Source of the DNA: Bryobacterales bacterium
GTDB lineage: Bacteria; Acidobacteriota; Terriglobia; Bryobacterales; Bryobacteraceae
Length of the DNA: 54,321 nucleotides
Direction: 5' to 3'
Assembly: GCA_025463005.1 (NCBI GenBank)
Contig: JAOAPR010000182.1
Span: 1 to 54,321 of the forward strand
Made by a program: the position numbers and the translations under genes. This document shows, piece by piece, positions 29,282-39,163 of this stretch (the first letter of the stretch is position 1; each line of letters starts with the position of its first letter). The notes under the pieces are model-generated. The model searched no databases. It was given only the letters and a program-made list of their open reading frames with translations, and was not told the origin of the DNA.

Positions 29282-31593
29282 CGTTTTATCGTTTCCCTCA
29301 CGGATTCTCTTGCGGCGCGCGCAGCCTGGACTGCGAAGAATACGCGCTCCGGCGTCGCAGGACTCGCGAACGTGAGGGGCCCTCCATCGCCAAAGGCCGC
29401 CACTGCATCGCGAATCGCTTCACGCACTGAAATTGCGAGCATTAACGGCGGCTCGCCCACCGCTTTGCTGCCCATCACGACTCCCGGCTCGGCTGCGCGC
29501 TCCAGAAAGCCGACGTTGAAGACGTCGGGCACTTCCGACCAGGAGGGAAGCTTATATGTAGACGCGCCTGCGGTCGCCAAGTGTCCCTGTGAATTCCACA
29601 CCAGTTCTTCCAGAGTCAGCCAGCCGACTCCCTGAATGAATCCGCCTTCCACCTGCCCCCGATCCACAACCGGCGAAACCGACTCGCCGACGTCTTCGAG
29701 AATGTCCGTCCGCAGCAGGCGATAATCTCCCGTGAATCCGTCGATTTCGACCTCGGAGACAGCGGCCGCATAAGCGAAATAGTGGAACGGCTTTCCGCGG
29801 CCTGCTTTCGGATCAAAGTGTATATCAGGAGTCCGGTAATAGCCTTGGGCGAACAACGGAACTTGCTGACGATAAGCCGCTTCACACACGCGAGCGATGG
29901 GGATGCCTTCCGATTCGTCACCATTCCCCAAGGCAAGCCCGTTGGAAAAACGGACTGCGGACGCGTCACAGCCGAGCAAGCCCGCCGCGACGGCGGCTAG
30001 CCGCACGCATAGCTGGCGGCAAGCATCGGCCACTGCTGCGCCATTCAGATCGGTCCCCGCTGACGCGGCAGTCGCGGATGTATTCGGAATTTTGTCCGTG
30101 CGCGTCGGCATCACGCGCACAGCTTCCAGCGGCACGCCCAGGCTGTCAGCAGCGATCTGCTGGATCTTGGTATGCAGACCTTGCCCCATCTCAGTGCCGC
30201 CATGGTTGACTTGCACGCTGCCGTCGCGATAGATCAGCACCAGTGCGCCAGCCTGATTGAAAAATGTCGCTGTGAAAGAGATGCCGAATTTCACGGGCGT
30301 GATCGCGAGCCCGCGCTTGCGATGAGGGCTGTTCTCGTTGAAACGGTCGATCTCTTTACGCCGCGCGTCGAATTCGCTGGATTGCTTCACCTTCCGCCAA
30401 ATGGTGTGGATTCTTCCAGCATCCTTAACAATCTGGCCGTAGTGCGTGCGATCACCCTCGCGATAAAAATTCCGCTCGCGGACTACGTCGGGCCGCAACG
30501 AAAGCCGTCGGGCCGCCTGATCGAGAATCTCCTCGATCACCAACATCCCTTGCGGTCCTCCGAATCCCCGAAAGGCCGTCTGCGATGTCTTGTGGGTGCG
30601 GCAAATGGATCCGGTTAGTTCGACAGCCGGGAGCCTGTACGTGTTGTCCGTATGGAACAACGCCCGCCACAGGATCGGCTCCGACAAGTCCAGGCTCCAG
30701 CCGCCGTCGGAATAATAAGAAATGCGGACGCCTTCCAGACGCCCGTGGTCATCGAATCCCGCGGAATAACGCGCAAGAAACGGATGCCGCTTGCCAGTCA
30801 GCGCGAAATCAAGCGCGCGGGTCAAACGGACTCGCACCGGCCGTCCCGTCTTCCATGCACCCAGAGCCGCGATCGCGACCCACGGGTTCGATTGCACTTC
30901 CTTGCCGCCGAACGCCCCACCCATGCGCAGGCATTCCACGGTGATCTTGTGACGAGGCAACCCCAAAACCCGCGAAATGACTTCCTGCGCTTCAGCGGGA
31001 TGCTGGGTCGAGCTGTGAGCCGCTACGCCGCCCGTTTCATCGCGCCACGCGATCGCGCAATGCGTCTCGAGATAGAAATGCTCTTGCCCGCCGATCATGA
31101 GCTCGCCGTCAAATAACAACGGGCTCGACTCGATCACAGACATATCGCCATCAGCCAGCCGGAAGGGGCCGGACAAAAAGCTTCCCGCGGAAATCGCATC
31201 CTCGATGGTGAGGATCGCAGGCAAGGGCTCGTACTCGACGCGCACGCGTTCGGCGCCAAGCCGTGCGTCCTCAAGAGTTTCTCCCAACACCCACGCGATG
31301 GGCTGCTGGTGGTACATTGCTTCGGTTGGAAATAGAGGCTCGTCATGCCTGCTCGAACCAGTGTCGCCTTCGCCCGGAACGTCAGCAGCCGTCAAGACCG
31401 TTGCGACACCGGGCTGAGTAAGCGCAGGCGAGACATCCAAGCTCTTGACCAAAGCATGCGCGTATGGCGACAGCACAGGCCAGGCATGCAGCAAGCGCGG
31501 GAATCGCAAGAGCAGATCGTCGGTGTACAGGGCATCGCCCGTCACGTGTCCGCGAGCGCTCTCGTGGGGAACCGGTTTGCCGGCGAAGCTCAT
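29278..31593 (-). CDS. xdhB: Xanthine dehydrogenase, molybdopterin subunit
   Basis: About 771 residues; the molybdenum-cofactor subunit that oxidises hypoxanthine/xanthine to urate together with the next upstream gene product. Marks: AHSSTQHPAEAQ, RMGGAFGGKE, QTAFRGFGGPQG (the purine-binding Arg loop), GGTEMGQGLHTK and the catalytic Glu in GSKAVGEPPLMLA. Start: ATG 31593, overlapping the small-subunit TGA as ATGA and preceded by GGGAG, is preferred to an ATG eight codons upstream inside the other gene. No XdhC maturation gene is in the window, so it must lie elsewhere. Confidence 0.93.
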   Translation of the reverse strand: MSFAGKPVPHESARGHVTGDALYTDDLLLRFPRLLHAWPVLSPYAHALVKSLDVSPALTQPGVATVLTAADVPGEGDTGSSRHDEPLFPTEAMYHQQPIAWVLGETLEDARLGAERVRVEYEPLPAILTIEDAISAGSFLSGPFRLADGDMSVIESSPLLFDGELMIGGQEHFYLETHCAIAWRDETGGVAAHSSTQHPAEAQEVISRVLGLPRHKITVECLRMGGAFGGKEVQSNPWVAIAALGAWKTGRPVRVRLTRALDFALTGKRHPFLARYSAGFDDHGRLEGVRISYYSDGGWSLDLSEPILWRALFHTDNTYRLPAVELTGSICRTHKTSQTAFRGFGGPQGMLVIEEILDQAARRLSLRPDVVRERNFYREGDRTHYGQIVKDAGRIHTIWRKVKQSSEFDARRKEIDRFNENSPHRKRGLAITPVKFGISFTATFFNQAGALVLIYRDGSVQVNHGGTEMGQGLHTKIQQIAADSLGVPLEAVRVMPTRTDKIPNTSATAASAGTDLNGAAVADACRQLCVRLAAVAAGLLGCDASAVRFSNGLALGNGDESEGIPIARVCEAAYRQQVPLFAQGYYRTPDIHFDPKAGRGKPFHYFAYAAAVSEVEIDGFTGDYRLLRTDILEDVGESVSPVVDRGQVEGGFIQGVGWLTLEELVWNSQGHLATAGASTYKLPSWSEVPDVFNVGFLERAAEPGVVMGSKAVGEPPLMLAISVREAIRDAVAAFGDGGPLTFASPATPERVFFAVQAARAARESVRETIKR

Positions 31594-33032
31594 GCGGCGG
31601 TCTCCCGTCGATTCCATAAAAACTTTCCGACCAGGCTCTTCGCGACTGCCAGACGATACTCCGCCGAACCACGATGATCGCTGATTGGCCGTAACGTGCG
31701 ATCCAGAGCCGCTTGGGCGCGCTCCACCGCGGCCTCATTCCAACGCTGGCCAACAACAGCGTCTTCGGCTGCGGCGGCCCGCAACGGAACCGCAGCAACT
31801 CCATTAAACGCGAATCGGCAACGATCTACACGCCCGGATTCGTCCCAATCCATGGTCATACACGCGGCGACGGTGCTGATGTCGTCCATCCGCCGTTTGG
31901 CCACTTTGTAAAACTTCACAAAAGTGGGCAGCGGCTTGGGAATCTCAATCGCCGCGATCAATTCCCTGGGGACCAGCGCTGTCCGGCGGTATCCGGTGAA
32001 GAAGGATTGCAGCGGAACCACACGCTTTCCGCCTTTGCTGACCAAATGCACGGATGCATCGAGAGCGAGCAGCAGTGGAGCGCCATCGCCGATCGCCGAG
32101 GCGGTCGCCAGATTTCCGCCAAGTGTGGCGCGGTTCCGGATCGGGGGCGATCCGAACAGAACCAGCCACTCGCGGAAAGCCTCTGGTGCTGCTGTCCAGC
32201 GCGCTGGAATTTCGTTCAATGTCAGTCCCGCACCGATTAAGACGCGTTCCTCCGTCTCCGAGAACTCACGCAATTCACCAATCGCCTCAAGGCTGATGAT
32301 GTGGTTCCATCGCGTACCCTTCAGGTTCGATTCGACGCCCACATCGGTGCCGCCCGCGACCAAACGCGCCTCAGGGTCTGCGGCGAGAATCGTGAAACAC
32401 TGCTCCAGAGTCGTCGGACGCGAGAATCGCGAAGTTGTCGTTTGATGATCGACAGACTCCAGTCTCTGAGCGGGCTGTGACAACCGATCTAGAAATTCGC
32501 CGGCCGGCGCCGGACCCAGCGAAAGCGCCGCGTCGCGGATGGGACGATAGCCCGTGCACCGGCACAAATTGCCGCTAAGCTCGTGAGGGTCACAGGGGCC
32601 CTCGCGGTCCCGCCGGTATTGCTCGGCGAACATGCTCATCACAAATCCCGGCGTGCAGTATCCGCACTGGGACCCGCCCGCGGCTGCCATCGCTTTTTGA
32701 ACGTCTGCTAGTTCCCCGTTCTGTGCGAGCGCCTCCACCGTGTAGATTTCGCGGCCGGCCGCCATGGGGGCGAACATCAGGCAGCTATTAACGGCCCGAT
32801 AAGCGCTGCCGCCGGCATCATCCATCAACATCACGACTGTGCAGGCGCCACACTCACCTTCCGCACAGCCCTCTTTCGCGCCGGTCAAACCTTGATCGCG
32901 AAGATAGTCGAGCAGCGTGGTCTGAACGGCAGCGCCGTCGATGGAAGTTCGGCGACCATTGAGCAGGAACTCCGACGTTTTGCCCTCCTCCGAGAACCTG
33001 TTTTCAACCCCAATGTAGCAGGATCGCTTCAT
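31590..33032 (-). CDS. xdhA: Xanthine dehydrogenase, FeS/FAD subunit
   Basis: A 480-residue subunit with two [2Fe-2S] clusters and FAD, passing electrons from the molybdenum centre to NAD+. First cluster: GCAEGECGACTVVM; second: SQCGYCTPGFVMSMF and LSGNLCRCTGYRPI. The FAD domain has VAGGTDVGVE and PPIRNRATLGGNLATAS. The frame stays open 139 codons further upstream, but that part lies inside the permease gene and reads as noise. The ATG at 33032 overlaps the permease stop as ATGA and gives the normal N-terminus. Confidence 0.93.
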   Translation of the reverse strand: MKRSCYIGVENRFSEEGKTSEFLLNGRRTSIDGAAVQTTLLDYLRDQGLTGAKEGCAEGECGACTVVMLMDDAGGSAYRAVNSCLMFAPMAAGREIYTVEALAQNGELADVQKAMAAAGGSQCGYCTPGFVMSMFAEQYRRDREGPCDPHELSGNLCRCTGYRPIRDAALSLGPAPAGEFLDRLSQPAQRLESVDHQTTTSRFSRPTTLEQCFTILAADPEARLVAGGTDVGVESNLKGTRWNHIISLEAIGELREFSETEERVLIGAGLTLNEIPARWTAAPEAFREWLVLFGSPPIRNRATLGGNLATASAIGDGAPLLLALDASVHLVSKGGKRVVPLQSFFTGYRRTALVPRELIAAIEIPKPLPTFVKFYKVAKRRMDDISTVAACMTMDWDESGRVDRCRFAFNGVAAVPLRAAAAEDAVVGQRWNEAAVERAQAALDRTLRPISDHRGSAEYRLAVAKSLVGKFLWNRRETAA

Positions 33033-34357
33033 ACCGAGTGGGTTACCCGACTTCCGTTTAGAACCAAATTCAGGATGACCGCCACCAATGTTCCCAGCAC
33101 CACACCGCTGCTTGTGATGGGACTTGTCCAGTCCGGAAGGTGTTGAAAAAACCGCGGGGACAACGTCGGGATCATACCGAAGCCCATAGAGCTTGCCACT
33201 ATGAAAAGGTTGTGCCGGTTTCCCTGAAAATCCACCGCACTCAGAATGCGAACACCAGCGGCTGCCACCATACCGAACATCACAATCCCTGCGCCGCCCA
33301 AGACCTGTTGCGGAACCGCGGCGACCACGTGCGCCAACTTCGGAAGCAGTCCAAGGGCCATCAAGATCACCCCGCCGGTTGCGCATACGAACCGGGATCG
33401 AACGCCTGTGACCGTCACTAGGCCCACGTTCTGCGAAAACGTTGTACACGGAAAAGCGTTAAAAATTCCGCCAGCCAGCATGCCTAAACCGTCCGCGCGC
33501 AAGGCCTGAGTCAGGTTCTGACCGGTGAACCTCGAGCCTGTGATATCGGCTAGCGCGAGAAAAACAGCGGTGGATTCCACCAGAGTGATGATCATCACCA
33601 GGCCCATGGTGACGATGGCGCCGGCATGGAAGGTCGGCATACCGAAGTGAAAAGGTTCGACCAAGGCCACCCACGGAGCTTCAGCCACGCCCTCGATCCG
33701 GATCCAGCCCAGCGGGATTGCGACCAGGGTGCCTGCCAGAATGCCCAGCATGATCGCCAGACTGTTCCAGATTCCGCGTGCGTATTTAGTCAACAGGAGA
33801 ATCACGATAAATACGAACAACGCGACGCTGAGGCCCGTAATCTCTCCATATTTTGGATCTGTCGGATTACCGCCCGCAGCCCAGTTCATCGCGACAGACA
33901 GCAGTGAAATGCCGATGAGCGTAACCAGGGACCCGGTAACGACGGCCGGAAACAATGGCAGAAACCTGCCGATCAAAGGAGCGATCAGCATGCCCAGCAG
34001 TCCCGATACTAACAGTGCTCCGTGAAAGCCCGGGAGCCCGATTCCGGGATTTAGCCCCATCGCGATCATAGGGGCTATCGTGAGAAAAGTCGCACCCATC
34101 ATCACCGGCAGGCGCGCGCCGAATCTGCCGATCCCCAACGATTGTATGAGCGTCGCGATTCCGGCGGCGAAGAGTCCGGAGTTGATGAGGAACGCAGTTT
34201 GATCCGGTGGTAGCTTCAGCGCCTCGGCGACCAGTAGCGGCACGGCGACATTCCCCGCGTACATCACCAGCACGTGCTGGAAGCCGAGCGCCAGCAACCG
34301 TCCGATCGCCGGCCTTTCGTTGACGGTGCTAGCCGGGATTGCGACCGTCTGTAACAC
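33029..34357 (-). CDS. NCS2 xanthine/urate permease
   Basis: A 442-residue nucleobase:cation symporter of the NAT/NCS2 family, with about 14 membrane segments. The family signature SQNVGLVTVTGVRSR is present, with the TGVxSR ending usual for xanthine/urate carriers (UacT, XanQ, PucJK type) rather than uracil carriers. GFQHVLVMYAGNVAVPLLV near the N-terminus is also typical. It starts with GTG at 34357 behind CCAGGA. It sits 35 bases after the amidohydrolase gene and overlaps xdhA by 4 bases, so it supplies xanthine or urate to the operon's own enzymes. Confidence 0.9.
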   Translation of the reverse strand: MLQTVAIPASTVNERPAIGRLLALGFQHVLVMYAGNVAVPLLVAEALKLPPDQTAFLINSGLFAAGIATLIQSLGIGRFGARLPVMMGATFLTIAPMIAMGLNPGIGLPGFHGALLVSGLLGMLIAPLIGRFLPLFPAVVTGSLVTLIGISLLSVAMNWAAGGNPTDPKYGEITGLSVALFVFIVILLLTKYARGIWNSLAIMLGILAGTLVAIPLGWIRIEGVAEAPWVALVEPFHFGMPTFHAGAIVTMGLVMIITLVESTAVFLALADITGSRFTGQNLTQALRADGLGMLAGGIFNAFPCTTFSQNVGLVTVTGVRSRFVCATGGVILMALGLLPKLAHVVAAVPQQVLGGAGIVMFGMVAAAGVRILSAVDFQGNRHNLFIVASSMGFGMIPTLSPRFFQHLPDWTSPITSSGVVLGTLVAVILNLVLNGSRVTHSV

Positions 34358-34392
34358 GTTTCATCCTGGTAACAAGCTCCAGCCTTAAGTCG

Positions 34393-35859
34393 TCAGGCGA
34401 TCGCCTTGTCGAACCGCTCCATGATGATCGGATACCGCTTGTCCATTCGCTCGCGGAGTTTCGCGATGTCGATGGTGCGGAACTGGCGGTCCTTCATGAC
34501 GACCTTCCCGTCGACGATCACCGTTTGGACGTTGTGCCCAACAACGTTCTGTCCGAGCGTGACCGTAGGATCGAGGCTCGGATACTGATCGTAGTCGTCA
34601 TGGGCGACCAGCACGATGTCGGCGAGCTTGCCGACTTCTAGGGTCCCTGTCTTCTTCCCCAATCGCGCTGCGCGGGCTCCGTTTCTGGCGGCGTAACGGA
34701 TCATTTCCGGATAGCCTATAGGGGCGCCGGCGTGATACGGCGTTCCCGCGGCGATAGTTTGTCCCAGCACCGCATAGTGGGCCACCTGGAACAGGTCCAA
34801 GGTGCTTCGGCCTGACGGTCCGTCGGTTCCCAGGCCCACCCGGATGTCCTTGCGGATCATGTCGTACATTCTGTGGGGAGCCAGGCTATAGTTCCCAAAG
34901 GCGCAGTGGGCCGCGGAAATGTCGTACTTGGCGTACAAATCCACTTCCTCGGCGGTCAGTAACACCGAATGCGCGCAGTGCATGCGGTCGTTGAAGATGC
35001 CGATCTTTTCGAAGTATTCCGGTGGACGAAGGTTGTAATTCTCAACCGTAAAATCCACTTCATAGGTACCTTCACACAGATGAGTGTGGATTCCGGTGTC
35101 CAGTTGCTTGGCGAGCTCTGCAATCTGCGTCCGCAGCGATTCCGTGTTCACGATGATCTGCCGCAAAGACAGCCACGCGTTCACGCGCGGATGCTTCTCC
35201 CATCGCTTGACCAGCGCCTCGCTCTCTTTGAGGATCTTGTCGGTGCTCCAGAGATGCGTTTTCGGCAGATCGTCATCCATGTCGCACGTGTTTTGCGCGA
35301 TGCGGCCCCGGATTCCAACCTCGTCAGCGGCCCGGCCCATTTCGTCGGCGTGCGGCCCGCCCGCTTCCAGGAAACAGGTGGTCCCGACGCTGATCATCGA
35401 GGTGTAGCCGACCAGCCCACTGTGATAAATGTCTTCGGGTTCGAGCCCGCTTTCGAACGGGATCAGATAGCTCTTCCAGCGTGGACCCCGCTTGTGAGTT
35501 ACCTTTCGGACACCCCGAAGAAACTGCTGGGCCGTATGGTAGTGCGTGTCCGTAAGGCCTGGCATCGCGATCAGGCCCGACGCGCTGATCGTTTCTTTCG
35601 CCGAAAAGAGCTTAGCGGCATCCATCGCCTTGCCCATCCAGGCGATCGAATTCCCGGTGACCGCGATGGCTCCATCGGAGATCACGGTTCCGGCATCGTC
35701 ATACGACACGATATCCGGACCCGTGATGAGCAGATCCACGGCCTGCGGACCAGCGTTCTGTCCCATCGCTTTAAGCGCCAGTATCGAGGCCGAAGCGCCC
35801 AGGATCGCGCTCCGCCCTAACAATTCGCGCCGCGTTAGTCCCTCTCGCTGCTCGCCCAT
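34393..35859 (-). CDS. Tat-exported amidohydrolase, probable nucleobase deaminase
   Basis: A 488-residue member of the metal-dependent amidohydrolases (TrzA/AtzA/MTA-SAH deaminase group). Ligand motifs: PGLTDTHYHTAQQ (HxH), HTHLCEGTYEV (His), AAHCAFGNY (His) and GLGTDGPSGRS (Asp). An N-terminal twin-arginine signal (TRRELLGRSAILGASASIL) means the folded enzyme goes to the periplasm, unusual for this group. Start ATG 35859 follows GGAGAGGAAA. It lies 22 bases after a TonB receptor gene and 35 before the xanthine permease, so I infer a periplasmic deaminase that prepares a purine or related base for uptake. The exact substrate is not known. Confidence 0.8.
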   Translation of the reverse strand: MGEQREGLTRRELLGRSAILGASASILALKAMGQNAGPQAVDLLITGPDIVSYDDAGTVISDGAIAVTGNSIAWMGKAMDAAKLFSAKETISASGLIAMPGLTDTHYHTAQQFLRGVRKVTHKRGPRWKSYLIPFESGLEPEDIYHSGLVGYTSMISVGTTCFLEAGGPHADEMGRAADEVGIRGRIAQNTCDMDDDLPKTHLWSTDKILKESEALVKRWEKHPRVNAWLSLRQIIVNTESLRTQIAELAKQLDTGIHTHLCEGTYEVDFTVENYNLRPPEYFEKIGIFNDRMHCAHSVLLTAEEVDLYAKYDISAAHCAFGNYSLAPHRMYDMIRKDIRVGLGTDGPSGRSTLDLFQVAHYAVLGQTIAAGTPYHAGAPIGYPEMIRYAARNGARAARLGKKTGTLEVGKLADIVLVAHDDYDQYPSLDPTVTLGQNVVGHNVQTVIVDGKVVMKDRQFRTIDIAKLRERMDKRYPIIMERFDKAIA

Positions 35860-35881
35860 TTTCCTCTCCGACGTGAAGCCG

Positions 35882-38800
35882 TTAGAACGTAAACCGTGCC
35901 GAGACCTGGGCGCGGCGCGCATTCGTACCGTCAGGGAAACCGCCCGAAGCCGAACCGTTGCCCACACCCGTAGCCGCTCTGATGATCGTGCCGGTGGCGA
36001 AATACGCGTTTTGGACCACAGAGGTATTGCTAATCGTGTTGAACACGTTGAAGACCTCGAAGCTGAGATCCAGCCGCAGAGCCTCCCTGTACGCGAACCC
36101 TTTGGTCAGCCGGCCATCCATGCGGTTGACAGTATCGATAGGCACACTCGACCGGGGCAGGAACGGGACACGTCCCGGCGCGCCGAACGGAGTCACCATT
36201 CCGTTAATGGTGGTGCCTCCAGCCAAACCAGGGAGCCCCGAGGAGACGATAAGTATCGGATCCACGGGTTGCGCTGACGCGGCTGTTTCGATGAGCGAAA
36301 GCTGCCAGCCGTTAAGAGCCGAATTTACAATCCCGGAACCGAAGTCTTTGCGCGGCGGCGCGATGATGGCCGATACCACCAGGCGTTGGCGCTGATCCAG
36401 ATGGGAAGTGCCTTTTTCCGCCTGATAGTCGCCGTTGTAGGTGGTGGCCGGAGGATCGGTAAAGTAGATGTTGTCGGCTGCGGCCCCCTGGGCTTCATCC
36501 AACGCATGCGACCAGGTATAAGCCAGCGTTCCTGAAATCCACTTCGTTGCGCGTTGCCGGTAGGACACAGTCATGCCGTCGTACCACAGGCGCCCCCGAT
36601 TGCTCAGGTAGATGATACTGGCGTACCGATTATCGATGCGGTTGGCGCGCAGATACGTAGGAGTTGTGTAGGTGCCGGTCGGATTGCCGTTCACATCCTG
36701 GATCGTGTACGTCGCCGAGCCGGTCGCCAGGCCCAGGTTGAGGTCCTCACGGCTGAGGAACTGATAGCCCCGGCTGTGCATATAGGAGACCGTCAGGGCC
36801 GCGTTCTTGCCGATAGCCTGCTCCACCGACGCATCAAGCTGCTCGGTATAAGGCGTAGCCAGACCCGACGAGGCGAACGTAACATTGGTCAACCCTACGG
36901 AGCCGGCCAGTGACGCCAGCCGGTTGGGGAACGTCGGGCCGGCCGCGAGCTGCGCCGGGTCGACGCCGCTGAGTGTGCCGGTCTTTTGAATGACTCCATT
37001 GCGCTGCTGCAGACGGATCACACTCGCGGAAGGCAGGCGGGCGTAGAAGATGCCATATCCCGCCCGAAAGACAGTGCGGTCCTTATTGAAGGAGTAAGCA
37101 ACGCCGATCCGAGGGGCGAAGTTCTTCCCGGGTTGATTGAGCGTCGCGGTTGCCGGGTAGTCCGGATTCAGCGGCGGTTGAGTATAGGTGCTGTATTCGT
37201 AGCGAAGGCCATAGTTCACCGTGAAGTGCCGGGTGACGCTCCACTGATCCTGCGCAAAGACAGCGTAATTGTCGACGGAAGCGTGCGTAAGCAGCGGCCC
37301 GAACGATTGCGTGTACGACAGCCAGTTCTTTCCGGTGGTAGCGCCCGAGAGATCCTGGGCAAACGCCGTGATGCTGCCGTAAGTGTAGGATCCGGGACCG
37401 TTGAACAACGCATTTTCGGTATCTCGCAAGAACGCGAAGTCCACGCCGAACTTGATTTGGTGGGTTCCCTTCGTCCATGAGAGATTATCGGCGAACTGGT
37501 AGCGGTCTTCGGAAGGTTGGATATTCGGGATATTCGTGCTGACGCCCAAATTTCTCTGGCCGGCAACCGTGAGACCGGAACGCAAGCCATTCGGCGGAGC
37601 TAGTTCAGGACTAAGATCCTGGCCGCGCCGGTCCTTGAACCAGCCGAAACGGGCTTCGTTCACCATCGAGTTGGAAACGATCCAGGTCTCTGACAGACGA
37701 GCAGTGCGGGTCTTGGCGGATTGAATTCCGTTAGTCCCGACTCCGCTTCCATCGGTGGCGGCGACGGAGTTGATGGCTCCGTTCGGAGAAGTGAAATTTA
37801 GAAGGTTGAAACTGGCCGTTACGCTGTGCTTGTCCGTTGGCCGCCAATCCAGCTTGCCGAGTCCCAGGTTCTGCGACAACGATCTGGGAACAGTCTGGAA
37901 GAAACGTTGGAAATAAGCCTGCGCGGCCGCGCACTGTGCGGGGGTGGCCGGCGCTCCGCATTGCCCGATGTAGGTGGTGCCGGAATAAAACTGCGGGTTC
38001 ACGATCGAATCCACCAGCGGAAACTGGCGCCTGGTAAACTCGCCGTTGGCAAAGAAGAACAGCTTATCCTTGATGATCGGCCCGCCGATGCTGCCGCCGC
38101 TCTGATGCCTGTGCTCCGGAGGATTGTAGCGGGCGTACGGATCCGTGGCGTTGAGGGAGCGATTCCGGAAAAACCAAAATCCGGAGCCGTGATACTGATT
38201 CGTACCGCTCTTGGTAACGGTGTTGATCACGCCGCCTACGGCCCGGCCGAACTCGGCGCTGTATCCGGATGTCTGCACCTGAAACTCCAGAACAGCGTCC
38301 TGGCTGATGCTCGACGGAACGACAGACCCGCCGGCGATATCGAGTCCCCACTGCTGCGTTACGTCATTGCCGTCCTGCAGAAAGGCATTCCCTCCGGGAA
38401 CGCCGCGAAAACTGACGCCGCCACTCGTGCCATCGGTGGTCGCACCCGGCGTCAACAAAGCAAATTGGTCCACCCGGCGTCCGTTGATCGGAAGATTGAG
38501 AATCTGGGTGTTTTCGACTTCCTGAGCGATTCCGCTCTTGGCCTGTTCCACCAAAGGCGTCTCCGCCGTTACCGTCACGGCCTCCGCCTGCTGGGCTATG
38601 GTGAGCAGCGCGGTCATCGTGATGTTCTGCCCCACCTGAAGCACTTCGATCTTGGTCTCATAAACCGCGAACCCGGGTTTCTTCACCGAAACTTGATAGT
38701 CCGGGCCGGGCGGTAAAGACGATGCAATGAAGTATCCCTCGTTGTTGGTGATGATCTTTCGTTCCAGCCCGATGTTACGATTCGCGACCGTTACGACAGC

Positions 38801-38983
38801 TTCGCCCACCGGTGCACCGGAGGGGTCACGAACAGTTCCGCTTATGGCGGCGAGTCCTGCGAGCGATTGCGCGCTCAAGCGAGGCGACACGAGCATCAAT
38901 GCCACTCCGAACACTAAGCCCGCAAGTGCAGGCCACGCTGCGAGGCGACCTGGAAAGAGTCTGTCCGAAATCATAGATTTCAT
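35882..38983 (-). CDS. TonB-dependent receptor heading the purine operon
   Basis: A 1033-residue Oar-like outer-membrane receptor. A signal peptide (cleavage near RLSAQS, residue 40) is followed by the carboxypeptidase-regulatory domain (ISGTVRDPSGAPVGEAVVTV), a plug with LLTPGATTDG and SGYSAEFGRAVGGVINTVTK, and a beta-barrel ending in ARRAQVSARFTF with terminal Phe. It is the first gene after the strong promoter and lies 22 bases before the amidohydrolase gene, in the same direction as the whole purine pathway. By position it is the candidate outer-membrane gate for purines or purine-containing compounds. The substrate is inference from context only. Confidence 0.9.
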   Translation of the reverse strand: MKSMISDRLFPGRLAAWPALAGLVFGVALMLVSPRLSAQSLAGLAAISGTVRDPSGAPVGEAVVTVANRNIGLERKIITNNEGYFIASSLPPGPDYQVSVKKPGFAVYETKIEVLQVGQNITMTALLTIAQQAEAVTVTAETPLVEQAKSGIAQEVENTQILNLPINGRRVDQFALLTPGATTDGTSGGVSFRGVPGGNAFLQDGNDVTQQWGLDIAGGSVVPSSISQDAVLEFQVQTSGYSAEFGRAVGGVINTVTKSGTNQYHGSGFWFFRNRSLNATDPYARYNPPEHRHQSGGSIGGPIIKDKLFFFANGEFTRRQFPLVDSIVNPQFYSGTTYIGQCGAPATPAQCAAAQAYFQRFFQTVPRSLSQNLGLGKLDWRPTDKHSVTASFNLLNFTSPNGAINSVAATDGSGVGTNGIQSAKTRTARLSETWIVSNSMVNEARFGWFKDRRGQDLSPELAPPNGLRSGLTVAGQRNLGVSTNIPNIQPSEDRYQFADNLSWTKGTHQIKFGVDFAFLRDTENALFNGPGSYTYGSITAFAQDLSGATTGKNWLSYTQSFGPLLTHASVDNYAVFAQDQWSVTRHFTVNYGLRYEYSTYTQPPLNPDYPATATLNQPGKNFAPRIGVAYSFNKDRTVFRAGYGIFYARLPSASVIRLQQRNGVIQKTGTLSGVDPAQLAAGPTFPNRLASLAGSVGLTNVTFASSGLATPYTEQLDASVEQAIGKNAALTVSYMHSRGYQFLSREDLNLGLATGSATYTIQDVNGNPTGTYTTPTYLRANRIDNRYASIIYLSNRGRLWYDGMTVSYRQRATKWISGTLAYTWSHALDEAQGAAADNIYFTDPPATTYNGDYQAEKGTSHLDQRQRLVVSAIIAPPRKDFGSGIVNSALNGWQLSLIETAASAQPVDPILIVSSGLPGLAGGTTINGMVTPFGAPGRVPFLPRSSVPIDTVNRMDGRLTKGFAYREALRLDLSFEVFNVFNTISNTSVVQNAYFATGTIIRAATGVGNGSASGGFPDGTNARRAQVSARFTF

Positions 38984-39163
38984 ACGAATACAATCCTTAT
39001 CTGAGAAGGCTCACGCCTTGGGTCCGATGGCACGCATACACCTGTCGATCCCGATCTCTTCTTGGAGTTGAAACTGCTTTGGACGAAATCCGCTGGTGGA
39101 ATTGAACAACGGGTGCGCGCCAGCCCTGATCCGGTGCGCTCGAACAATTCGGGCGGTGTTCAC
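38984..39163 (-). other. Long untranslated leader of the purine operon
   Basis: If transcription starts just downstream of the promoter at 39164-39192, about 174 bases of leader precede the TonB receptor ATG. AAGGA about 10 bases before ATG 38983 would serve as ribosome binding site. I looked for the purine-riboswitch core and other known aptamers and did not see one. A 70-codon frame (39223-39011) covers the region but begins upstream of the promoter and looks non-coding. Nothing else is supported here. Confidence 0.35.

Noticed and set aside
33033-33449. 139-codon upstream extension of the xanthine dehydrogenase small subunit
   Set aside because: It lies inside the permease gene, has no family similarity, and an ATG with ATGA overlap at 33032 gives the normal N-terminus.
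38984-39163. Purine riboswitch in the operon leader
   Set aside because: The location is tempting, but I could not find the conserved three-way-junction core or paired loops.
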